Of a stretch of 64,000 bases of DNA, positions 20,586-32,500 are shown piece after piece. The stretch is from positions 4,621,171-4,685,170 of the forward strand of contig NC_047069.1 in the NCBI RefSeq assembly GCF_902459465.1, read 5' to 3'. The DNA is from Asterias rubens (lineage: Eukaryota; Echinodermata; Asteroidea; Forcipulatida; Asteriidae). The notes beneath the pieces are model-generated. The model searched no databases, was not told the origin of the DNA, and was given only the letters and a program-made list of their open reading frames with translations. The translations under genes and the position numbers were made by a program. The stretch's first letter is position 1. Each line of letters starts with the position of its first letter.

Positions 20586-23545
20586 ATGGATCACGGAAAG
20601 TTGAAGAGCCTGGCTCATTGGGTAAGTCAAATATTGTTTTTCATGACAAGGTTTTTAAAACTGAGTAGTGTGATATTAGTTAAGTTTTTTTAAATGCAAT
20701 CTTAAGTAAGACTTTCATTTTAACAGATTTGTAATGTTGACTTAATGTGCAAAAATTATGCCCCCCTCCCCAAAAAGAAAAAAAATCACAGATGCAGTTA
20801 TTATTATTTTTCCAATCTGTCAAATACATGTATGTGATACACAAGACAAGGCACAATTATAGCACCATCAGATGTGCCAACAATTTAACAAATGAAAAAA
20901 ATACGCTCCAAGCAAATAAAACAAAACGGATAATTGCTCACAAGTTTTGCTATTGATCATTGAAGATTATTTGTATATTAGTTAAAGAAACAAATTTGTT
21001 TTGTCCCAATAGGTGAACTCTGTGGGAGTGGGCAACTGTGTGGAGTCCCTACAACAGCTTCAGGATGGAGCTCACTTTATCAGTATCGTCAAAATCATGT
21101 AAGTTTCAGTAAGTAATCATGTAATGTTCAGTAAACGACTAATTTTGAATTTCCAAGATGCATTGCAGCATATTGTTTGACGCAGGAGCAGTAGTAACTC
21201 ATGCTGAAAGGATTGAAGGATTGTGTCACTGATGTATGATTGTGTTTCGTAAGTAAATTATGTTGTTGTGAGTAGTCATGAGCGACATAATTGGTTCACC
21301 AAGCAGGAAGTTGCGACCTTTTTTGTAGTGGTTGTGGCGGCACGATTTCACAGTCTGTATTTTCATCAGGCTTAATCATGCTGAGAATAAAGTTTCCTGT
21401 CGTAGGTTATGCCCAAACATTTATAAAATGATTAATTTTTAGCATAAATTACTGCATTATTATGCCAACAATCAAATGATTCAAAGAAACATCATCCAAC
21501 CTCTAAATTTCAAAACAAAATTATTATCTGCTAGATTGAGTTTCATTCTCCTTTAGTCACTAGATTGATCACGTGATGTGGTTGCTATTTGTGGCTCTAT
21601 GGTGTGGCAATATGGGTGAAAAAAATAAAATATTTCAAATGAAAATAAAAACGACAAAATTTATGATTATTGAGGAATCGATAGTCACAATTTTTCACTA
21701 GTTGCACTAGTCGCACAGGCTTACCAATGTTTAATGATAATTATATTGTATGTGCCTCCTTGTAGTATGCAGTAGTTTACAGACAAAGTTGAAACCATTT
21801 CAAAACTATCAAAACTAGATGGCAGACTTCCTGCTAACTAGGTCACTTGACTAGCCCTAATTAATTGGGAAGTTTGGACGATTTTGCAGGTAGATTCAAC
21901 TGGTTAACCCATTTAAAACCAAAAACATTGAAACAAAAACAAAAATTGAAATCCAATTTCAATTTTAATTAGTGGTTAAAAGAAGCTAACAGTTTACAAA
22001 AAGTGATGGGGGCAGAATGGCTTCATTTACACTGTATGTGGGTGTAATATGTATTCATTTGTATTCATACACCAGTGTTTTTTGTTTTTGTGACTTCAAA
22101 GACTGGGTATACACGTAGTGTGTCTATTTGAAATCTTGATCCATCCTGAAAAAATGAAATCTGCTCCTTTTACATGTTGGCTGATTGACTGGAATAGGTT
22201 AAACAGTCAGTTTCTTTTTTGTTTCCCTTTTATTTCTCACAGCAATGGGGACAGTGGAACCCAGTTTTGTGACCAGCCTAAGCAGAGGTTTCGATTGATA
22301 ACATCATTCCTACAGGGTGAGACTGAGTTCAAAATTCTCTTTGGCCAAATGTATACAGTTATTCTTCCTCGTACTGTCTCCATTCTTCTGTAGGTGGACA
22401 TCCCAAAATCCAAAATCTTGCTTCTGAAAATTTCAGGCTTGTGATCAAGCTTTTTCTGTCTCTGTCTCTTGACTTCAAGATCTAATGATGATCAATCAAT
22501 AAAAGCAAGCCTTAAATAACAAAAAATCTCCTTTGATACAGAATTTTATCGGATTTCACTGGAACGGCATTTGGACCACGCCAAAATCCTCCAGCATGCC
22601 GACATTTCAGAGCTGGCCAAGGTTGCGGCGTTGTTGCTGTGCGCTGCCATTCAGGGACCCAAGTTGGAATTCTTTGTGGACGCCATCACCAAGCTGGACA
22701 TTGCAGTACAGACCCACCTCAAGGAGATTATTGAGGCAATTGTAGCAAGAGGAAGTGGCAGTCAGCTCCATACCAACTTTGACAGGGTCCTCTACAAGAA
22801 ATGTAAGAATGTAACTATTTTCTAGTACAATGGATACGATCATGTAAATCTCAGACAACCTACCTTTTAACAACTGCATAGTTTAATGCTGCTCGTTCCC
22901 CAAAAGTTGTTTCTTGATTGCATTTCTCTATGCCTTCAATTGTTTGTTTTGGCCCCTTGAGAAATTGTAATCAAATAGCCCTGAAAAGCCTGTCCAATGT
23001 TTTTGTTTCTTTACCATCTCAGTTTCGGATAAGGTTTGAATTGATACTACTATGCCTGTCCATATGTGGGCGTCGTTGATAGATAGCGGCTGTGATGGCC
23101 GGGGCTTAATGATCTGGCTCTGGCTATCCTGACGCTTTTTTTTCATCCGACACAATCCGTGGACATACTTCTTGCGAATGTGATAGGAATTTTGACGTCA
23201 CATGGCTGGGTTTTTTTGCAAAGAATGTTTTGCAGGAGTTCAGCATAAGTCAACTGATGCTAATTGTTCGTTTCAAATTTGTGGCGTCAAAATTTGTATC
23301 GCATTCGCAGGAAGTATGAACCGGGCTTCCCTTTTTTTATGGGCAGGTGTGATTAAGTTTTTCTATTGAAATTGCTTGTTGAATTTGTTTGTGTGTCTGA
23401 TTTATCTACAGTGAATGAAGAAGTGAGCACATCATCTCCCATGGAGCCCTGCACTCCAATGTTGACTGGCTGCAAAACACCACTGTCTGCTGCTGGATTC
23501 TCCCCAGTCAAGGCTCTTTTCAGCACACCTAATATGGTATCAAAG
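20586..23545 (+). CDS. NUMA1: NUMA1 exons 1-5: N-terminal Hook-like domain
   Basis: The chosen start is the ATG at 20586 (MDHGKLKSLAHW), which ends in the conserved tryptophan immediately before VNSVGVGNCVESLQQL, as in NuMA orthologues. The domain continues with SGTQFCDQPKQRFRLITSFL and LLLCAAIQGPKLEFFVDAIT. This region corresponds to the Hook-like fold that in human NuMA contacts dynein light intermediate chain. The exon carrying the ATG is preceded by an AG-ending pyrimidine-rich stretch, so an upstream non-coding exon is likely. Exon 5 encodes a Ser/Pro-rich linker (STSSPMEPCTPMLTGCKTPL). Confidence 0.9.
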
Positions 23546-26500
23546 GTAAGGAGTAAATCAATAAATAAATCAAATGAAATTTGTAACATTTCCAATAAAT
23601 GAAGGTATAGTGGAGAAACAGTTATTATATGCAAAGTCACTGTTTAGTGTTACAATTTGAACTTTTGTCGATTTCCATAACTGACTTTGATAATTGTCTA
23701 CTTGAATTGTTTCATAATGACAAATAACAATGGATTGTACTCATTTAAATATACTCTTATAACAAACATAAGTGGATTAGGTTTTACTTTTTATCCTGAG
23801 TTTCTTAGAAACTATATTGCTGCTAGATATATGGTTTACATGAAAAAGCAATTGCCTTGTTCAGAAAAGTTCTGACACAGTCAGAGCCTATTTTCATGGT
23901 TTTACATTATACCATAGTCAACACCGATGGTAGCAGAAAAATTCATGCTTAGAGTAAGCACATTTCACTGGTTAGCAAGGAAGTTTTTTTGTGCATGTGG
24001 GTATTCCACGCTGCTCAAGAAATTAGGCATAACCATCAGCACAGAATTTCGCAGTAGAGCAAAGCTACATGGTTTGGTTGCTTTTCTCTAATGTGAATGC
24101 GATACGCATTTTGACGCACAACTTTGCAACAGTTGCAACTACAGTGAAACATTTGCTGTGGAAACAACCATGTGATTTCAAAATTCAATTCGCATTCGCA
24201 GGAAGTAGGAACCGGGCTTCATTATTCCTCCATGCAAAAATCAAAAGTCTACACTCATAAAACGTTTGCAGTTTAAATGTTTTACGTTCTGCCTTGGACA
24301 GAATTACAATTTTGTTTGTACAACTTATTCTCAGATCAAAAATCGCCAAATGCATGATAAAGTTAGAGCGCTGGAGTCAAGCATGGCTAGGGAGAAGGAT
24401 CTTAGACTGGATCTAGAAGCAGAAATCGTTGAGAAGAATTCCGCCATTGATGAGAGGGGTAAGTGAAAGACAAAGTTTCTTATTTTTAAAGCTTGCCAAA
24501 TTTCATATTTTTTTTTCTCTCGAAGAGGATCCAGGTGTTTGGAGAGGGATTAACAAGCCATAAAACAAACTGGGGATAAAAGTCTACTAAGTACATTGGT
24601 TGTGTTCCTCGTGTGTTACTCGTGTTAGCGACAGTATATCTCCTATGCCCAAGTGTGACTAGAATATGACAAGCGTCAGTAAGCAAGCGTATACTCCCAG
24701 TCAAACCGAGAGTAACCTCTTACACCCGTGAGATTAAACATGGGGTGGGGGGGGCACAAGAGTTTTTCTTCTTGTTTATTTATCAACACAGCAGCCTTTT
24801 TGATGTTGTGTACATGCACAAAAACAACAAAGTTTGTTCCTGCCCTTTGTGCGATGAAACTGTAGAGTATTGCGCACACGGTATTTTTCTTCACACAGGA
24901 GTAGCGAGAGTAACACACGTAAATGCAACCGTTGTACCTTGCAAAACACTGAGGTAACCCTATGGTTGAACCCCGCTGTATTTTGTGCATTCCTCCCTTT
25001 ATAGCCATTAAACACCAACCGATTTAAGAGTGAGATTTTATGTTTTTGCCTCTTGAATACTGACTGTCATTGAAATATATTTTTTTTAAATGACTTTAAA
25101 GAAACCTTGGCCTCTTCACGAGTCATAAATTATGTGAATAGCATCAGTAAGAATCACACACAAAAAACTTCCTCTGGTTTTTGTTTTCAGATGCCAAAGT
25201 GAAAGAATTGACGCAGCGTGTATCTGCCATGAGGGACCTGGTGGGCAAAGTTAATACAATGCAAACATCACATGACCAACTGCAAGCAAGTCAATTACAA
25301 GTAGCAAGGTATGTATAAGTATGCACACAGGACTCAAGTAAAAAAGGAAAAATCGCTGAACCATCACACTGTGTTGGAACTAGAAATGCAACGTTAGTTT
25401 TTTCTCAATAGGTCAGGAGCTCATGTATGACGATGTATAGAAATGTCACTTTTAGATGTGGGAGTAAGGCCCCCCCCCCTTCCCCTTAAACAGGGAAAAC
25501 CTAAGCAGTCACGTAGGGACTGAAACCTCAGTCCACATGGTCCAAGGTGGGATTGAACCGTGCACTGAGCCAACTGAATGCACTTGTAAATGGGACCTTT
25601 TACCTAAGGGATGAGATGATAGCTTATAACATGATTTTAAAATACTAAAGCCTTCAAGTTCAGAAAGTTCTAGAACTGTTTTGATGGTGCCTGACAATCT
25701 GGCACAATTATTTAAGCACTTTAATGGTTTTTCTTGTTAGCAGCAGCAGTAGTACAAGTCTTCACCATTACTATTTTTTTCATTTGCAAACAAACTTGTC
25801 ATTCCCAGTTTGTTTATCCGGTTTGGTTTTTTCTTCCCTAAAAAGTAGTTACCTGTCTCGCTATATTTTTGTATGCCTATCGTAGATTGGAGAAGAGGCT
25901 GGCTGAAATGGAACCAATCCGCTCCGAAAATAAAACGCTGGAGTGTCAGGTCGAGAGGGTAGTCAACGAAAACAATGAACTTCTGGCTAAGGTATGTCAT
26001 TTGATAATATACTTAAACCCTTTGACTGATATTGATGTGTTTCATTAGTTTGCTTTTTTTATTTAGTAAAACCTTGATTCAAACCAGTGGTTGTAAATCT
26101 TTTCCAGGGTTGTGTCTTGTGCAGAATTGTTTTCATTTCAGAAAAATGGAGGCATTTTCAAATGTTTTCTTTTTGTGGTCAATAATCAGATGCGGGACTA
26201 TCAAGCGCTGAAGGAGAAAAGCAACCACCGTAAATCCATCGCAACGGAATCACAAATGAATCTGCGAGAATATCAGGACAAAGTTCTTCAGATGAAAAAG
26301 GAAAAAGAGCTTATGTTGGCCGCCCTCAAAGAGCGAGAAGCAGAGCTGGTCCAGCTGAAGGAAATCGGCACTGAGCGCCAAGAGGTGATAAAAGAACTTG
26401 AGGAGAAGCTGCAGCAACAACCAGTCTGGCAACAACCTGGTAAAAATATACATTTTGACACTCCCTCAGGGCCTGGAATTTCATCTTTGAGAGGGCAAAG

Positions 26501-29500
26501 CCATTCTTATTTTGCAAAGGGCACTTGCATATTGGAAAATGTCAAAGTCTGTGGAGAACTCTTAAAGGGGCATCAAGGCCAAGACTAGGGCAACAGAGGC
26601 CATGGCCTCTTTAGTCCTCGTTTAATTCCAGGCCTGCCCCTCAATCCCCCAGCTGTGTCACAATAGATACCTAAACTCTTTTCTACCACATTCTGTTTGT
26701 AATTTTAATGGCGGCCAGTGAAAAAAAAGAAAATAATGTCAGTCAACCCATTAATTTGACACAAGTTAAGGCATTACTGCGTCCGATGTGTGGCTTTAAT
26801 TTGTTGTGTTTTACATTTGACAGGAGGAGAGACTCTTAATATAGTCCCAGAGCGTCAACTTGAAGAGATGAACACTGAACTACAAACACTGAAAGAAACA
26901 TGGATACAACCCACATTGCACCAGCAGGTTGAAAATCAACTCCAGGCGGCTGTGGAGAATGTGAGTACATGTATACATTTGGTTTGAATTTGAAACCTGG
27001 TCAAAGAAAGTTATCGTTCAAAAGCATAATCGATTCTTAAGCAGCATGCAGTATCAGAGTCCAGCTTTCTCAAGATGACGATCAGAGCATACTAATCGAA
27101 ACCTGCAGTTCTTTTCAGAACCACTCCAATTCATTAGAGATGATTATTACGTTGTGTTACCACAAACTTTACTATATATTCAATTCCATTCATTTTGAAC
27201 GATTATTTTTTATTTATTTATTTTTTTAGATGAGGGAGATGAAAGAGACATTCGAAAGAGTTCAAGTTGAATGTAAGAAACCTACTATTTATTTATTAAT
27301 TATCAAACTTGCCGTGTTGTGGCTGAGCAGATAAGAACATCAAACTCAAGCTCTAGAGTTTCTAATTAGCAGTGTTTGTGTTTGAGTCCCAGTTGTGTCC
27401 ATTAAGCCAATTTAATTGACCTTGGACTCTGCTCAGGTTGAATACACCGTTGCTACACCTTAATTGATAACTTAACTGTAGACATATACTTGAGTTATAC
27501 ATAAGATTGTAACATGTCATATGATCTCACCATCTGTCTGTTTTTTTATCCTGCATTTTAATGTTTTTCTTGGCTGTACAGCACTTTGAAACAGTGTTAA
27601 AGCGCTATATAAATGCATTTAAGTCTTGTTAACGTTTACCCCCCTTTTTCGCTGTAAGCTGCCCTTTTTCACTGTGATCACATCTTTGGACTTAGAGACC
27701 AGTAGCCCCTCTTCAATTTGGTTCAGAAATATCCATTTTCATATTCTCTCCTAAAATCTTTAATTACAAATTATTTACAGATGAAGAAAGGCTGACCACT
27801 GAGAGACAAAATGCTAGAGAGGTACAGTCACTCATTCCATTTTAACAAGCTACTGCCAGGGATCTTACGTTTTTGTTCCTTCCTGACATGATTTTTTTAT
27901 TTTATTTTTTATTTTACTTAATTTGTTTCATTATGTGGCCGTATTTTGACCCAAAAAATAGATCAGGGTAATAGTTTACATGTGTTCACCTCACGTGGCA
28001 ACAAAAAATCAGTATTTTTCATTTTTTCAGAATCTGCTCACTTGGGGAGCACTCTCTAAGATTAAGAAAAACATTGGCATTTTATACAAAATGTGTGCAT
28101 GTCAAAGGCCTTGAAATTCCACAATGTTTTATTACCAATTGAAATATTCAAATGTTGGCAGCGATGTATTAAAGCCTTCACCATGTGTACATGTAGTTTT
28201 GTACTGGATCAAATATTGCTACTATTTTCCAACCACCAAATATCATTGCCTGATATTCATACACCATGAATAGCAAAACCTTGGCCCTGAGACATGGCTG
28301 TCACTTGGGCTCAACCAAGGCTGGAATCTCGGTCTACTCACTAAAATACAAAATCCAAATCACCCAAATAAAAGCATGGAAAACATTGACATGTGAACAC
28401 AACATACGGCGTCTTAGTTTTACAGCCACCATTTATGTTTTCTTTAGACCTGCAATTAAACAAATATAGCAGTTTTAAAAAATGTTTATTTATTTCTTTG
28501 CACTGCTTGTAGCGCTTTGAAGAATTGGAAACATCTGCTTTGTGTAAGGTCAACTCCCTCCAAAAGAATCTCCAACTACAGACAGATAAAAACATCAGCA
28601 TTGAGGAGAAATTACAGGAGCACGCCCAACAAATCAACGGTCTATTGGAGGTCAAAAACCTCCTCACTCAAGATATCAGCAGCGCTCGTGCGGAGATAAG
28701 TCAACAATCTGAAGATTTTACTATCCTGCAGGAGGCAATGAGTGACAAAGAGGAAGAGCTCAAGTCGGCCAATACACAGCTTGAAAAGTTCAGAGAAATT
28801 ATTGAGGAATTGCAAGAGAGTAACAAGATCTTGGTAGGGGAGGAAGAGCGTCTTAAAGAAGAGGTTGCATCGGCCTGTGTCCTCATGAAGCATCAAGAAA
28901 AGATCAATGGTGGTCTGAATGAGAGAAAAAAGTGTCTAGAAGAGGAAGCTGAGGACGCCCAGGCTAACGCCAAGCAGCAAGCTGAGTTTATTACATCTCT
29001 CCAGGCATCAAAGGCAGAACTTGAGGGGAAGGTGACATCATCCTATGAGAAGATTGTGAGGTATGAGGAAGTGATACAGGAAGTTGAGCAGAGGAACAAC
29101 GACTTGAAGATAGAAGAGAGGCGGTTCTCGGAAGAGATTGAGTCTGCTCATCTACTCGCCAATCAACAGAAAGACGCTCTGAGTAGTCTAAATGAGGAAA
29201 AGAGACGTCTACAAGAAGAAGTCTGCAATGCTCAAACTGAGGCTGAGATGCAAGCTGTTACTCTACTGAGCCTCTCAGCCACAAAGACAGCATTGGAAGA
29301 AGAGACCCTGTCAGCCAATGCACAGATCAAGAAGTTGGAAGGAATAATCAAAGACCTGCAGCAGAAGAATGAGGATTTAATGGCAGAAGAAGGCCCCTTA
29401 ACTGAAGAAATTTCATCTGCTCGTGTTTTCATCAAACAGCAGGAAGAAATCATTAATGCGCTCACTACAGCTAAGAAGGGTCTTGAGGATGAAGTCACCA

Positions 29501-32500
29501 GCGCTCACGCTGAGGCCAAAAAGCATTCAGAGATCATCACTGCTCTCCAAACAGCAAAGGCAGCATTTGAAGAGGGAGCCACGTCAAATAATTCTCAGAT
29601 ACAAAGAAGTACGGAGATGATTGTGGAGCTGCAGCACAGAAATGAGGATTTGAAGACACAGCAGGAGCGTCTTTCAGAGGAGGTTGCATCTGCTCATGTT
29701 CTGACAAAACAGCAGGAAGAAGTTATTAGAATTCTGAATGAGAAAAATACACATCAAGAAGATGAGGTCTCACGGATTCGAATTGAAGCTAATCAGCAGT
29801 CCAAGGCTTACACCATCCTTAATGCAGCAAAAACAGCACTAGAAGAGGAGGTTAAGGTGATCCATGCACAGAGTCAGAATTTCAAGGAAATAATCCAGGA
29901 GCTAGAAAAGAGGAAGGAAGACTTGAAGACCGAGAGAGGATGCCTCACGGAGGAAGTTTCTTCTGCTCAGGAGAGAACAGAGAACCAAGAACAGATCATC
30001 ACTGCTCTAAATGAAGAAAAGAAGGCTCTTGAGAATGCAATCCTTGATGCCCGTACTGAGATCTCTCATGCTCAAACTGAGTCTGAGCAGCAAGCTGTTA
30101 CTTTACTGAGCCTATCGGCAGCAAAGACAGCACTGGAAGAAGAGACCCTGTCAGCCAATGCACAGATCAAGAAGTTGGAAGGAATAATCAAAGACCTGCA
30201 GCAGAAGAATGAGGATTTAATGGCAGAAGAAGGCCCCTTAACTGAAGAAATTTCATCTGCTCGTGTTTTCATCAAGCAGCAGGAAGAAATCATAAATGCG
30301 CTCACTACAGCTAAGAAGGGTCTTGAAGATGAAGTCTCCAGCACCCACCTTGAGGCTGTTAAGCAATCAGAGATCATCACTGCTCTCCAAACAGCAAAGG
30401 CAGCATTTGAAGAGGAAGCCACGTCAAATAATTCTCAGATCCAAAGAAGTACGGAGATGATTATGGAACTGCAGCACAGAAACGAGGATTTCAAGACACA
30501 GCAGGAGTGTCTCTCAGAGGAGGTTGCATCTGCTCATGTTCTGACAAAACAGCAGGAAGAAGTTATTAGAATTCTGAATGAGAACAAGAAGCAAATTGAG
30601 GATGAGGTCTCATGCCTTCATGCTCAGGCTAATCAGCAGTCCGAGGCTTACACCATTCTTAATGCAGCAAAAACAGCACTAGAAGAGGAGGTTAAGATGA
30701 CCCATGCACAGAGCCAGAATTTCAAGGAAATAATCCAGCAGCTAGAGAAGAGTAATGAGGACTTAAAGACACAGCAAGAGCATCTTTCAGAGGAGGTTGT
30801 GTCTGCTCATGCTATGACAAAACAGCAAGAAGAAGTTATTAGTATGCTTAGTGAGACCAAGAAGTATCAAGAAGATGAGGTCTCATGTATTCAAATTGCA
30901 GCTAATCAACAATCTGAGGCTAACACCATTCTTAATGCAGCAAAAACAGCTTTAGAAGAAGAGGTTAAGGTGACCAATGCACAGAGCCAGAATTTCAAGG
31001 AAATAATCCAGGAGCTAAAGAAGAGGAATGAAGACTTGAAGACCGAGAGAGGGAGCCTCACGGAGGAAGTTTCATCTGCTCAGGAGAGGGCAGAACAGCA
31101 GCAAAAGATCATTAGTGCTCTAACTGAAGAAAAGAAGGTTCTAGAGAATGCAATCCTTGATGCCCGCACTGGGGGTTCTAAGCAACTTGCGGCTCTTGCC
31201 AGCATCCAGGCAGCAAAGACGGCTCTTGAGGAAGAAGCCACCTCAGCCAATGCCCAGATCCAGCGCTTCAAGGGGATGATCAAGGAGTTACTTCAGAGGA
31301 ATGAAGAGCTAAAGACGGAAGAAGGCCGCCTCACAGAAGAAGTTGCATCTGCTCGCCAATCTGCAAAAGAGCAGGAGAAACTTATTAATGTCTTCAAGAT
31401 GTCGCTTGAGAATGAGCGTTGTGCTGATAAGGAGAAATTGGCAGAGACTAAGATGAAAGCTAAAGAAAGGCAGCAGATGTTGCAAGGTGAGAAAGTGTTT
31501 AAAAAAAAAAAAAAACTACTGCAGACTATTTTGTGAATTTAACATCTTAAGCTAGTTGCCAAGTTTTCTTTTCTGTTTGTTTCGGGTGTGTTTGTTTGTT
31601 AAGGTAGGAGAAGGGTTATTATTTTTTGTGTTTGTTTGGGGTTTTAAAAAATTTTATTGGGGTGTTTGGTTGGGTTTCTGTTTTTTACCGACAAATGTAC
31701 AACAGTGGAAATAAGTGTGCAAGTCAGTTTTCCATTTTCTTGTAATTACAAATCTAAAAGAATAAAGAAAGCATTTTTTTTTTTTTTTTCTTCAAATTCC
31801 AACTTTCTTTGTATCTAGAACAACGCAAAAGTAAACTGTGCGTTGACCATTTTCAAGCAGCGTTTATTTTTATATATTTTTTCTTGGGTGGGGGTGTTTG
31901 TTTGGGAGTTTTTTTTTACTGGCAAAACAACAGTGACCATAAATGTGCATGTCGGTTGTTAATTTTCTCGTAATTACACACCTATGTGTAATTCAAACCT
32001 AAACATTTACAGAAAGAAGCTCCTTTTTTAAATTCTAACTTTTTCCTTTTTGACCGTTTTCTAACAGCGTTTATTTTTATTATTATATTTTAGATGAGAT
32101 CAATAAGCAGAAAGAGCAGACGATGAGGTTTGAAGAGACAGTCACCTCAAAGGAGGCCCTCTTGGAACAGATCCAAACGCAGATGGAGATCCAACAACGG
32201 TGAGAGTAACTTGCTGTAGAATCCATACACTGCACACTGACCCAAGTCTAGAGACATTACCTCATCTACATTCCAATCATGACCCAACCTAACTAATGAA
32301 TCACCACCCCATGCAATGATTGTTCCTTTGAAACAGTAGCCCATTGCTAAGCATACTGTACTATATACTGTATGCACTAAGAAGAACATGTACTACAATT
32401 CACCAAGCAACCAACAAACCAACAACTGTACAGTGTCAAGCTTGAGACATTACAGGGCTTGAAACACAATCCACATACGATCTCTGGTCAAATCGTCCAC

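Noticed and set aside
29232-30422. Minus-strand open frames opposite the NUMA1 rod
   Set aside because: Ser/Leu-rich shadows of the Glu/Lys-rich coiled coil; the coding strand is clear.
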